Of a stretch of 45,621 bases of DNA, positions 38,719-45,621 are shown in pieces. The translations under genes and the position numbers were made by a program. The notes beneath the pieces were generated by a model. The model was not told the origin of the DNA and searched no databases. It was given only the letters and a program-made list of their open reading frames with translations. Location of the stretch: contig NZ_NRRQ01000026.1 of assembly GCF_016583745.1 (NCBI RefSeq), positions 1 to 45,621 on the forward strand, in the 5' to 3' direction. Within the stretch, counting starts at the first letter, position 1. Every line of letters starts with the position of its first letter. This stretch comes from Chromatium okenii. Lineage in GTDB: Bacteria; Pseudomonadota; Gammaproteobacteria; Chromatiales; Chromatiaceae.

Positions 38719-40023
38719 ATGCTGAACCGCTGGCCACAGCAACTCGCGCAGACCTTGGTCAGCGGGCAGTTGACCCCCGTCCTCACCGCCCACCTCGATC
38801 CGCTGTTGCTGTGGCTCAGTCATCCCGATCATCCGCAGGTGGCGACGCTCGCGCTGGCGCTGGAACGCGCCGGTTTGACGCGCCCCACCGCAGCGCGGCA
38901 AGCCTATCTCCTCCTCGATCAACTGTTATTTTCTGGTCTGGCACAAGCGCCGACGACGCTCGGAGTAGCGCCGCACACCGCGCCCGCGTTGGTGAAACAA
39001 CGCTATCGGCGGCTGCTACAGGTCTATCACCCCGACCGTCACGCCACCCGCCCACTGTGGGCAACGCAACGCACCGAACGCATCAATCTGGCATTTCAGG
39101 CGCATCGGCGCGGCACGCACGGCTGGACATCGCCGGCAAGCACCGCACCGTCACCAGTTGCCGCGCCAGCGTTACGCGCTTGGCATTGGCGCAGCCTGCG
39201 CTTGCCCCGCCGCTGGAAAATCATCGGCTTGGGATTGGCAACCACCAGCGTCGTGCTCATCAGCAGCGTGTTATTGCTCACCGCAACCACTCCGCCGCGA
39301 CCGCCGCCGTTAAATATGCCGCTCATTGTCACTGCGCCACCGGAAGTGCCCGTGATCGCGCCGCCTGCTGCGCCACCCATCATCGCCGCTGCGGAACCTG
39401 AACCGGCACCGCCACCACCGGCAGTGATCGCACCACCTGCGGCACTCGCTCCCGCCGAAAACGTCGCCGCGCCCGTGTCCACAGCACCGGCATTGCCCGC
39501 GCCGCCAGCGGAATTGCCACCCCACGCTGCTGAAGAATCGCCACCTGCCGCTCCGGCAGTGACGATCCCAACGCCCATTCCGCCCACAGCTCCGGCACAA
39601 CCGGAATTCACCGCCCCGCTGGCGGCAGCGACCGTTGCGCCGCCACCACCGCCGACGCTCACCACTACCGCGCTGGATTGCCGCGTGGTGCCCGCGCAAT
39701 TGCAACAATTCCAACACGCCTATAACGCAGGCGCAGTGGAACAGTTAATGACGTTGTATAGCCCGGCAGCGCGTGAAAACGATTTAGCGAATTGGGAAAG
39801 TATTCGCCAAACCTATACAGATTGGTTTCGCACAACCAGCCAGCGCCAGATTCAATTCACCAAACTGCATATTAAACAAACCGGTCATCACTGCGCCGCC
39901 GTTGCGTTATATCAAGTCCGTTATCATACCGCGCAACAGCAACCAACTTCCCAAACAGGTATTATTGAATTTTTATTTGAACAGCGCGGCGTTGCTATGC
40001 AAATTTTGCGCGTTCGTTATTAA
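38719..40023 (+). CDS. membrane J-domain protein with a Pro/Ala linker and an NTF2-like C-terminus
   Basis: A 434-residue protein with an unusual domain order. Residues 1 to about 75 are helical and unassigned. A J domain follows (about 80-128): LGVAPHTAPALVKQRYRRLL, the HPD triad at 104-106 (VYHPDRHA) and a final helix. A single membrane helix (about 167-189) leads to a long Pro/Ala-rich segment (about 190-325), then a C-terminal domain (about 326-434; QFQHAYNAGAVEQLMTLYS, FTKLHIKQTG) that looks like an NTF2/SnoaL fold. The J domain would recruit DnaK in the cytoplasm and the C-terminus would lie in the periplasm. It follows rubredoxin by 9 bases and ends before a good terminator. The substrate is unknown. 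Confidence 0.8.
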   Translation: MLNRWPQQLAQTLVSGQLTPVLTAHLDPLLLWLSHPDHPQVATLALALERAGLTRPTAARQAYLLLDQLLFSGLAQAPTTLGVAPHTAPALVKQRYRRLLQVYHPDRHATRPLWATQRTERINLAFQAHRRGTHGWTSPASTAPSPVAAPALRAWHWRSLRLPRRWKIIGLGLATTSVVLISSVLLLTATTPPRPPPLNMPLIVTAPPEVPVIAPPAAPPIIAAAEPEPAPPPPAVIAPPAALAPAENVAAPVSTAPALPAPPAELPPHAAEESPPAAPAVTIPTPIPPTAPAQPEFTAPLAAATVAPPPPPTLTTTALDCRVVPAQLQQFQHAYNAGAVEQLMTLYSPAARENDLANWESIRQTYTDWFRTTSQRQIQFTKLHIKQTGHHCAAVALYQVRYHTAQQQPTSQTGIIEFLFEQRGVAMQILRVRY

Positions 40024-40070
40024 CTGACACCCGGCAGCGCCACCAGCGCCGCAATTGTGTACGATACGCA

Positions 40071-40097
40071 CCGCACCAATTCAGGTGCGGTTTTTTT
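40071..40097 (+). terminator. Rho-independent terminator after the J-domain gene
   Basis: CCGCACC and GGTGCGG form a 7-base stem with a 6-base loop, followed by seven T. It separates the J-domain gene from the kinase gene. Confidence 0.92.
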
Positions 40098-40114
40098 CAC
40101 CTTCATAAGACTGT

Positions 40115-41122
40115 ATGGCAGCACAACACATGACAGCACACTATCACGTTTATAGCATCGGCAATGCACTGGTTGATTTGGAATATACCGTCACGCAGCA
40201 TGATTTAGATGCGCTGGGTATTGATAAAGGCGTGATGACGCTCGTTGATGACCAGCAACAAACGAGCATCATGGAGTATTTCAATGATCGTCCGCATCAC
40301 CGCAATGCAGGTGGCTCGGCAGCCAATTCGATTATTGCGTGTAGTCAATTCGGCGGCAAAGGCTTTTATTCGTGCAAAGTAGCGGATGATGAATTGGGAC
40401 ATTTTTATATGGATGATCTCCGCGCTGGTGGCGTGGATACCAATCATCATACGGTGAAAGATCAAGGACATACCGGACGTTGCGTGGTATTAGTGACTCC
40501 CGATGGCGAGCGCACCATGTGTACCTTTTTGGGCGTGAGTAGCCAGTTATCAGCGCATGAATTGTTATTTGATTCGCTGCGCGATTCTGATTGGTTTTAT
40601 AGCGAAGGTTATTTAGTCACTTCCGATACGGCGCGGCAAGCGGCAATTGCTGCCAAACAGGTAGCGGATGCAGCCGGAGTCAAAACGGCGCTGTCATTAT
40701 CTGATCCGAATATGGTGAAGTTTTTCAAAGCGGGTTTATTGGAGATGATTGGCAGTGGCGTTGATTTATTATTTGCCAATGAATTCGAGGCAATGGGCAT
40801 GGCAGGCAGTGATGATTTAACAACGACGGTGGCGGCGTTAAAACACATCAGCACGACCTTTGCTATTACTCGCGGAGCGCAAGGGGCGCTGGTGTGGGAT
40901 GGACAACAATTGCTTGAAATTCCAGCGGTGCCAGTGACGGCAATTGATACGCTCGGAGCTGGTGATCTATTCGCGGGAGCGTTTTTATTCGGATTAAGTC
41001 AGGGTTGGAATTATGAACGCGCTGGCGCGTTAGCGGTGACGGCTGCGGCGCAGTTGGTGACGCAATTTGGCCCGCGCTTGGCGACTGCCGAGACGCAGGC
41101 GATTCTCAAAACCTTTGTTTAA
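40115..41122 (+). CDS. PfkB-family kinase, adenosine kinase type
   Basis: A 335-residue ribokinase-fold enzyme. NALVDLEY and NAGGSAANSIIACSQFGGKGFYSCKV near the N-terminus, and DTLGAGDLFAGAFLFG (catalytic Asp and anion hole) near residue 277, match the adenosine kinase-like proteins common in proteobacteria. It would phosphorylate adenosine or a related nucleoside. Possible starts are the ATGs at 40115 and 40130; neither has a clear ribosome-binding site. Its stop overlaps the srmB stop by 4 bases (tail to tail). Confidence 0.88.
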   Translation: MAAQHMTAHYHVYSIGNALVDLEYTVTQHDLDALGIDKGVMTLVDDQQQTSIMEYFNDRPHHRNAGGSAANSIIACSQFGGKGFYSCKVADDELGHFYMDDLRAGGVDTNHHTVKDQGHTGRCVVLVTPDGERTMCTFLGVSSQLSAHELLFDSLRDSDWFYSEGYLVTSDTARQAAIAAKQVADAAGVKTALSLSDPNMVKFFKAGLLEMIGSGVDLLFANEFEAMGMAGSDDLTTTVAALKHISTTFAITRGAQGALVWDGQQLLEIPAVPVTAIDTLGAGDLFAGAFLFGLSQGWNYERAGALAVTAAAQLVTQFGPRLATAETQAILKTFV

Positions 41123-42471
41123 GCAGAAGGTTTTGGCGTTTTAGGCGGGCGCTTTGCCAGCGGGGTATGACCTGCTGGCACTGCGGGAGTGCTGGGCTGC
41201 CGCCGTTTGCCGATGTTTTTACGGTCGCGCCAGCGTTCTTTCACTTTAGGCGCATCAGGTTTATCGGCGGTGGCGCGGGCTTTACGCACTGCTAACGGCG
41301 CTTTACTTTTGGACTTTACTACGCCATTAAATGTCGCTTTTAATCCGTCTAAACTGCGCGTTTCAAAGGTGATATTTAAGTAGCGGGCAATACTTTCTAA
41401 ACGATTCCATTCGTTTTTAGCCACCAATGACAGGGCGACGCCCACCTCGCCAGCGCGTCCGGTGCGCCCGCTGCGATGTAAATAGTCGTCGCCGGAGCGC
41501 GGTAAATCAAAATGAATCACGCGCTGGATGCCCGGCACGTCGAGTCCGCGAGCGGCAAGATCGGTGGCAATCAGGATGTTGACGCGCCCGCTGTGCAGCA
41601 AACCCATGACGCGATTGCGTTCGCGCTGTTCGAGTTCGCCGTGCAAGACCGCGACCCGTTGTTGTGCGCCCATCAAAAAGTTGCCGAGCGCGACTGCGCC
41701 GTCGCGGGTGTTGGTGAAAACCAGTGCTTTATCAAAGGTTTCCTGTTGCAACAGGCGCAGCACTTGCTGTTGTTTATGCGCCAAACCGTCGCTCAACAAT
41801 AGTTGATGCGTGATGTGCGGATGCTGCTCGCGCACCGGATTGACGGTGACAACCTGCGGCTCGCGCAAAATCTGCGCGATGAACGTTTCCAGCCCGCGCT
41901 GCTGCAAAGTCGCTGAAAATAAAAGTGTTTGTCGCTGCGGACGGCAGTGCTGAATGATGAGAAGCACGTCGTCGGCAAAACCCATGTCGAGCATCCGATC
42001 CGCTTCATCCAACACCAGCACTTCCAGATCGCGCAGATCAAGCTGTCCCTGTTGCAACAATTCCAGCGCCCGCCCCGGCGTAGCAATCACGATTTCGGGG
42101 TTTTTGCGCAGCGCCGCAACTTGCCGCGTTTTGGGATCGCCGCCGGTGATGACGGCCGCTCGCAGGCGGGTAAAACTCCCTAACCGCATGAAATGAATAT
42201 AAATTTGTCGCGCCAATTCGCGGGTCGGCACCAGAATCAACGCCCGTGTGCCGCCGGCGTGAGCAGGAATGGCGAGGAACCGTTGCAACATCGGCAGCAA
42301 AAAAGCGGCGGTTTTGCCGGAGCCGGTGGCGGCCGACACGAGGAGATCGTGCCCCTGTTGTGCCAGCGGAATGACCTGCGCCTGCACTGGCGATGGCTGT
42401 TCATAGCCTTCACTGGCGAGTCCGCGCAGCAACGCTTCGGGGAAAGAAAAGTCAGCAAATTGAACGGTCAT
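41119..42471 (-). CDS. srmB: ATP-dependent RNA helicase SrmB
   Basis: A 450-residue DEAD-box helicase. The motifs are Q-motif QPSPVQAQVIP, Walker A SAATGSGKT, PTRELA, TPGR, DEAD (VLDEADRMLDMGF), SAT, and HRSGRTGRAG. The tail KERWRDRKNIGKRRQPS closely resembles the tail of E. coli SrmB, which helps early 50S subunit assembly; that tail is the main reason to choose SrmB over RhlE or DbpA. It is downstream of the FmdB-like gene with a 47-base gap. Confidence 0.9.
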   Translation of the reverse strand: MTVQFADFSFPEALLRGLASEGYEQPSPVQAQVIPLAQQGHDLLVSAATGSGKTAAFLLPMLQRFLAIPAHAGGTRALILVPTRELARQIYIHFMRLGSFTRLRAAVITGGDPKTRQVAALRKNPEIVIATPGRALELLQQGQLDLRDLEVLVLDEADRMLDMGFADDVLLIIQHCRPQRQTLLFSATLQQRGLETFIAQILREPQVVTVNPVREQHPHITHQLLLSDGLAHKQQQVLRLLQQETFDKALVFTNTRDGAVALGNFLMGAQQRVAVLHGELEQRERNRVMGLLHSGRVNILIATDLAARGLDVPGIQRVIHFDLPRSGDDYLHRSGRTGRAGEVGVALSLVAKNEWNRLESIARYLNITFETRSLDGLKATFNGVVKSKSKAPLAVRKARATADKPDAPKVKERWRDRKNIGKRRQPSTPAVPAGHTPLAKRPPKTPKPSA

Positions 42472-42518
42472 GGCGACATCCGGCGCAATTGAGGGCGGTG
42501 AGTGGCAAGCAGATGGCG

Positions 42519-42839
42519 TTATGACGCGGCTGGTTTGGGAGCTGCCGGGGCGGTCGCGGCTGGCTTGGCTGCTTCACTGCCGCTAGTCGCACTCGCACCG
42601 CCAGCATCAGCCGGTTTGGATGGTTTTTCGCCGCTATCGTGCAGATTTTTCTGATTCTCTTTTTTGAAATCGGTTTCATACCAGCCACCGCCTTTGAGCC
42701 GAAAACCAGCGGCGGAGAGTTGTTTTTTGAGTGCGGGCTGATTGCAGACGGGACAATCCGTTAATAGCGGATCACTGATTTTTTGCAATTTTTCTAACGT
42801 GTGACCGCATTGTTCACAGCGATATTCATAAATAGGCAT
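42519..42839 (-). CDS. FmdB-family zinc ribbon protein
   Basis: A 106-residue protein. The N-terminal zinc ribbon MPIYEYRCEQCGHTLEKLQ with CPVC at about 29-32 is the FmdB signature; RLKGGGWYETDFK follows. The last 40 residues are a disordered Ala/Pro/Lys-rich tail. The family is thought to be regulatory; its exact job is unknown. It probably shares a transcript with srmB. Confidence 0.9.
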   Translation of the reverse strand: MPIYEYRCEQCGHTLEKLQKISDPLLTDCPVCNQPALKKQLSAAGFRLKGGGWYETDFKKENQKNLHDSGEKPSKPADAGGASATSGSEAAKPAATAPAAPKPAAS

Positions 42840-43112
42840 TTTGGAGCATCCTCAAATCAAGCCGTTCGCGTTCATTTCACCTTGATGGGTTTTCAGCAGT
42901 GCTTTGATTAACGCTTCCATCAATTGGCACAGTAATAGTGTATCTAGTATTGCTGTGCATTTGCAAGCTATTTGTCAGCCATAAAAAAGATTGCGCATTT
43001 TAGCGCCGCTTGCGTTTCACCGCTTTATTGTGAGAGTTTAGAAAACAGTGCATTAAAGCGTTGCTGTATGGTTCTCTTTTAGAATTCACAACTGCATGTT
43101 GTGATCATAACA
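42840..43112. other. gene-free, AT-rich spacer
   Basis: No supported gene. It must hold the promoter of the FmdB-srmB unit (minus strand). It marks the change from housekeeping genes to the accessory right end of the window. Confidence 0.6.
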
Positions 43113-43143
43113 ATTGCGCTGCTAGTTTATAACAGCGCAGTCG
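43113..43143. repeat. TTGCGCTG hairpin, copy 1, after the coiled-coil gene
   Basis: TGCGCTG (43115-43121) and CAGCGCA (43133-43139) form a 7-base stem, then GTCG. It lies 5 bases after the stop of the coiled-coil gene on the minus strand. A close copy is at 43778-43810, just upstream of the same gene. Confidence 0.65.
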
Positions 43144-43147
43144 CAGG

Positions 43148-43753
43148 TCATTCTTTTTGAGAGTTGCCAGCTAATTGCGCTTTGAGTTGCGCCAGTTCAG
43201 CCAATGCTGCTTCTTTAGCCAAGCGTTCCTGTTCAGCTTTCAAACGTTCCCGTTCACTCTCAGCCAATGCCGATTCTTTAGCCAGTCGTTCCCGTTCACT
43301 CTCAGCCAATGCTGCTGCCTCACGTTGTAATGCCGATTCTTCACGCTGTAACGCCGATTCCTCACGCGCTAACGCCAATTCTTGTCCAGTACGCAATTTA
43401 TCCATTTCAATTTGAATACTGCGCTGTACCCGCAAATAATTTTGACGGGCTTGATAAACATAATAAGCCTGTTCCTTTTCAGAAAAGGTTCTTAAAGTAG
43501 TCATCGCTTGCCTCATCTCACCAGTACGCAATTTATCCAGTTCACTTTGAATGCTGTGCTGTACCCGCAAATAATTTTGACGCGCTTGATACTCATGATA
43601 AGCCTTTTCCTTTTCAGAAAAGCCTCTTAAAGTAGGCGTCGCTTGCCTCATCTCAGTTGTTTCTGTCCATGACGGCACTATTTCAGTATCTGCTGGTGCA
43701 GTATCGTCGGAAACACTATCAATTTTAGGATCAATCGCATGTTTCATTGTCAT
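43148..43753 (-). CDS. coiled-coil protein with an internal 45-residue duplication, possible Rpn-nuclease tail relative
   Basis: A 201-residue, highly charged protein. Two adjacent 45-residue units are nearly the same: EMRQATPTLRGFSEKEKAYH... and EMRQAMTTLRTFSEKEQAYY..., each ending KLRTG. The rest (about 124-201) is a Glu/Ala/Arg-rich coiled coil with shorter repeats (ALQREES, ALAESERERLAKES). The pattern FSEKE-AY-YQARQNYLRVQ-SIQ resembles the C-terminal helical part of Rpn/PD-(D/E)XK transposase-type proteins, but no nuclease domain is present. It may be a decayed or domesticated fragment; the likeness is weak. It is bracketed by two copies of a hairpin. Function unknown. Confidence 0.65.
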   Translation of the reverse strand: MTMKHAIDPKIDSVSDDTAPADTEIVPSWTETTEMRQATPTLRGFSEKEKAYHEYQARQNYLRVQHSIQSELDKLRTGEMRQAMTTLRTFSEKEQAYYVYQARQNYLRVQRSIQIEMDKLRTGQELALAREESALQREESALQREAAALAESERERLAKESALAESERERLKAEQERLAKEAALAELAQLKAQLAGNSQKE

Positions 43754-43777
43754 TTATTCACTTGATCTGGCGGAAAG

Positions 43778-43810
43778 ATTGCGCTGATATTTTCATAACA
43801 GCGCAAGTCG
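43778..43810. repeat. TTGCGCTG hairpin, copy 2, upstream of the coiled-coil gene
   Basis: TTGCGCTG (43779-43786) and CAGCGCAA (43799-43806) form an 8-base stem with a T/A-rich loop, then GTCG. It directly follows the stop of the minus-strand ORF at 43818, as copy 1 follows the coiled-coil gene. Confidence 0.65.
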
Positions 43811-43817
43811 TATTGAA

Positions 43818-44144
43818 TTATTGCTGCGGTGGGGTTCGGCGCGTTACTGTAGATTTGTTATAACGAAAGCGTTTGCCTTCCAATAACGGCGATTCACACA
43901 TATAGCGCGTGGCTTGAATGGCATCATCAAGGAATACCTGCACTGCGGCAGCAATATCACTCTCAAGATAACCATAGGTGGCGACTTCATTGCCATCTTC
44001 AGCATGATGAATATAAGGCGTGGTTGGCACTTCAAGACGCTGTAAAGCGAGATGAAAAACCTTCTCCGATAATCCCACTCCGTATAAACCATGCGCCTGC
44101 GAGCGAGATAAATAACCCTTCGGAACGCCATTGCGATGTTGCAA
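43818..44144 (-). CDS. ORF in frame with the Rha-like gene after its stop; separate gene or 3' part of a broken gene
   Basis: 108 codons starting with TTG directly after the TAA of the Rha-like gene, in the same frame. No ribosome-binding site precedes the TTG. The segment YLSRSQAHGLYGVGLSEKVFHLALQRL looks like a helix-turn-helix-type region, followed by EVATYGYLESDIAAAVQVFLDD. I recognise no family. It may be the C-terminal half of a longer phage-type regulator cut by a stop codon, or a gene of its own translated by re-initiation. Confidence 0.45.
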   Translation of the reverse strand: MQHRNGVPKGYLSRSQAHGLYGVGLSEKVFHLALQRLEVPTTPYIHHAEDGNEVATYGYLESDIAAAVQVFLDDAIQATRYMCESPLLEGKRFRYNKSTVTRRTPPQQ

Positions 44145-44639
44145 TTACAGTTGAATACGAACAAAGGAACAGCCTAGTATTTTTTCTATATGCTTTTGTC
44201 TATCGTTGTCCTTTGATCTGTTGTGCTTATGATCTGGCTCGTCTATTTCATAAGCAATGTTATTGATAGGATCATAACCATCAATACGATAAGACAACAC
44301 TTTATATTGTCTTATGAGTTTTATTTTCAAAAGCTGCTCTATCGTTTTTAATGCAGCCTCCTCTTGCAGTCTATTGGGAACACGCTGCAACCCTTTGTAA
44401 CGCTCTAACATTAAATTGTAGGAAAATTCGTTGAGACGGTATTGTTTACGCGATTTACCTTGTGCGTCACTGTAAGTCTCTGATTTACAATGCCAATCCA
44501 AAGTTGAATCGGCTGATTTTACAGATTCTAGGCTGGAGATCATGGTGCGGATGTCACGCAAAACGTGATCGTGACGTTTATCGGTGATATCAGCAATCTC
44601 GCGGGAAGTCATGCTGAGGGATGGAACGATGGGATTCAT
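44145..44639 (-). CDS. Rha-like phage regulator fused to an MSV199/VSR-like nuclease domain
   Basis: A 164-residue protein. The N-terminal part (MTSREIADITDKRHDHVLRDIRTM, then KQYRLNEFSYNLMLERYKG) matches the phage Rha regulatory domain, a winged-helix-like DNA-binding module. The C-terminal part (LSYRIDGYDPINNIAYEIDE, then DRQKHIEKILGCSFVRI) resembles the VSR/MSV199-type domain seen in viral Bro-like proteins: R-I-D, E-x-D-E, Arg-Gln helix and a final strand. It ends abruptly at FVRIQL with TAA, where related proteins tend to continue, and an open frame does continue. This marks the region as phage-derived. Confidence 0.72.
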   Translation of the reverse strand: MNPIVPSLSMTSREIADITDKRHDHVLRDIRTMISSLESVKSADSTLDWHCKSETYSDAQGKSRKQYRLNEFSYNLMLERYKGLQRVPNRLQEEAALKTIEQLLKIKLIRQYKVLSYRIDGYDPINNIAYEIDEPDHKHNRSKDNDRQKHIEKILGCSFVRIQL

Positions 44640-44677
44640 AAACCACCTGCTTTTCTGACTGTTAGCGTCAAGACGAC

Positions 44678-44766
44678 GCCGGTCGGGAGGGTCAGACGGC
44701 TACAGGCACCGTATGGTTATTTCCGATTTGCACCGGTTTTGTATTTACCAAACTCCCGACCAGCAA
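44678..44766. repeat. 89-base element with inverted ends, copy 1
   Basis: GCCGGTCGGGAG at the left and CTCCCGACCAGC at the right are 12-base inverted ends with one mismatch. The element is 89 bases long and differs from copy 2 by three substitutions. The inside can form further short helices (ACC-GTAT-GGT). It looks like a MITE-type element or a structured RNA. Confidence 0.8.
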
Positions 44767-44963
44767 TTCAAAAAAGTTAGAACTGATGGGTATTAAAAAT
44801 TGCCTGTCTGTCGGGGGCATTTCCGCCTGTAACAGAGGGTCTGACACCTCTTAAAGTGGATAAAAACACGAATGCTGCTGCGGTGTCAAGTGCGATTGCT
44901 GATGGCGATGAGACAGCGAATTGAAAGGACAATGATCTGCGCTATAAACACAGTAATGATGAT

Positions 44964-45052
44964 GCCGGTCGGGAGGGTCAGACGGCTACAGGTACCGCAT
45001 GGTTATTTCCGATTTGCACCGGTGTTGTATTTACCAAACTCCCGACCAGCAA
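44964..45052. repeat. 89-base element with inverted ends, copy 2
   Basis: Same orientation and length as copy 1, 197 bases away. The three differences are C/T, T/C and T/G; the 9-base core of each end (GGTCGGGAG, CTCCCGACC) is unchanged. The flanks outside the element differ between the copies. Confidence 0.8.
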
Positions 45053-45110
45053 AAAAGAAAACGGATGATCAAATTGATCGTTTTTATACAGTTCAGGCGG
45101 CGCTATAGCG

Positions 45111-45377
45111 TTACCAAAGCCAGTGCCATTTGCGTTTTTTATCTATAGCGCGATACAGATCGCTCCGACTAATTCCAGCTTGTGCGCTCATTGAATCCAA
45201 TAAAGTTAAACTAAATGGCGCTTTTGGACAGTCCACCGTGACTTTTAACAAACGACCATTAACGCGCTTTTCCCAGTATTCATGCGATGTTCCAGAATGC
45301 TGTGGGCGTGAACTAAATCCCAACACCTTCAAAGCGCGTTTCACATCATCGCAAGTGAGCGGCGGCCAACGACTCAT
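45111..45377 (-). CDS. HicA-family toxin-like protein
   Basis: An 88-residue protein with the HicA double-stranded-RNA-binding-like pattern: LTCDDVKRALKVLGF, SGTSHEYWEK (catalytic His region), LKVTVDCPKAPF and a C-terminal helix after SAQAGISRSDLYRAI. HicA toxins cut mRNA. Its ATG overlaps the stop of the upstream HicB-like gene by 4 bases (ATGA), so here the antitoxin comes first, the reverse of the most common hicA-hicB order. Confidence 0.82.
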   Translation of the reverse strand: MSRWPPLTCDDVKRALKVLGFSSRPQHSGTSHEYWEKRVNGRLLKVTVDCPKAPFSLTLLDSMSAQAGISRSDLYRAIDKKRKWHWLW

Positions 45378-45621
45378 GCGACATGAATACGCGGCGTTAA
45401 GCGCATAAAATTACACATTTTATGTCGAAATAGCAAACCAGATAAGCGTAACCGAATCAGATGATATTTGAGCTGTTGTTTTAATGGTGCTTGGCGGTGA
45501 AGCAATTGGTCTGCATCTTGTTGATCTTCACCTTCAACTGCATCAAACACATAGCTATCAATTTGACTATCCAGTTGCTTGCGAGCTTCGCGGTATGATT
45601 CGCCCTGCGCGGCTAAACACA
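45374..45621 (-). CDS. HicB-like antitoxin, 3' part (runs off right edge)
   Basis: The minus strand is open from the window edge to the TGA at 45374, giving 81 residues. CLAAQGESYREARKQLDSQI resembles the HicB core (a partly degraded RNase H fold: ...AQGDTLEEA...). YVFDAVEGEDQQDADQLLHR and a basic C-terminus RMRLTP-type tail follow. The N-terminus is outside the window. The 4-base overlap with hicA supports a toxin-antitoxin pair. Confidence 0.72.
   Translation of the reverse strand, partial: CLAAQGESYREARKQLDSQIDSYVFDAVEGEDQQDADQLLHRQAPLKQQLKYHLIRLRLSGLLFRHKMCNFMRLTPRIHVA

Larger units (their letters stand above)
44640..45110. other. gene-free stretch holding two 89-base elements
   Basis: No convincing gene. 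Between the two repeats lies a short open frame (LKVDKNTNAAAVSSAIADGD, then stop) that could be the tail of a decayed gene. There is also a small imperfect palindrome, AGAGGGTCTGACACCTCT, that shares GTCAGAC with the repeats. Confidence 0.5.

Noticed and set aside
44781-44852. 22-codon frame starting MGIKNC between the two 89-base elements
   Set aside because: No ribosome-binding site, no likeness to any family, too short to support.
44678-45052. Template/variable repeats of a diversity-generating retroelement
   Set aside because: The three differences are not concentrated at adenines of one copy, there is no reverse transcriptase, and neither copy lies in a recognisable gene end.
44640-45110. 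Integron attC sites
   Set aside because: No pair of RYYYAAC and GTTRRRY core sites frames the repeats, and no integrase is seen.

Overview
The window looks like a chromosomal segment of a gammaproteobacterium. The strongest evidence is the run yceD-rpmF-plsX-fabH-fabD-fabG-acpP-fabF-pabC-mltG-tmk-holB-pilZ-tatD (about 20.7-31.9 kb), whose order is typical of that class. Short-form hisG beside murA, a SrmB-type helicase with the characteristic C-terminal tail, and a type IV pilus PilZ fit the same group. Cytochrome c', a sulfide:quinone reductase-like flavoprotein and a V/A-type ATPase subunit suggest a sulfur- or nitrogen-oxide-handling lineage such as Chromatiales or Thiotrichales; that narrower placement is inference. 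I see no rRNA, tRNA or CRISPR array.

Layout. (1) 1-3.4 kb, minus strand: a single-chain MmeI-like restriction-modification enzyme, a nearly identical second copy of its N-terminus running off the left edge, and a small ribbon-helix-helix-like protein just upstream. (2) 3.5-12.6 kb, minus strand: a lone V/A-ATPase B subunit, an SDR and a PTPS-like protein that overlap by 4 bases (a pterin pair), a giant MscK/MscM-type channel, argA and a PilR-like sigma-54 activator. (3) 12.7-20.6 kb: cytochrome c' and a b-type cytochrome (convergent), queC with a protein of three fused QueD domains, an SQR-like flavoprotein, a small secreted protein, a methyltransferase-nuclease fusion and a glycosyltransferase. 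(4) 20.7-31.9 kb: the fatty acid, folate, cell wall and DNA replication cluster, tightly packed with many start/stop overlaps. (5) 32-37.4 kb, minus strand: a secreted RTX protein with an octapeptide-repeat N-terminus, hisG, murA, ilvA. (6) 37.6-42.8 kb: a HigBA-like toxin-antitoxin pair, rubredoxin, a membrane J-domain protein, adenosine kinase, srmB and an FmdB zinc ribbon. (7) 43.1-45.6 kb: accessory DNA with a coiled-coil protein, a phage Rha-like regulator fused to a nuclease-like domain and followed by an in-frame ORF, two copies of an 89-base element with inverted ends, and a HicA-like toxin preceded by a truncated HicB-like gene.

Dispersed palindromes are a feature of the whole segment. 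One family (C6-T3...G6 cores) is inserted in frame inside pilR (three copies) and at the start of tmk (two full copies plus degenerate pieces), adding about 117 and 50 residues of low-complexity PP-x-x-KGG peptide. Two other families (GTTGTCAGT ends; GTAGGTTGGGTTG ends) lie between genes and sometimes act as plausible terminators.

The observations I would follow first are the QueD triple fusion, in which the catalytic residues are split between domains; the in-frame palindromes in pilR and tmk; the octapeptide solenoid of the RTX protein; the duplicated MmeI-like gene with its possible RHH controller; and the 89-base paired elements.
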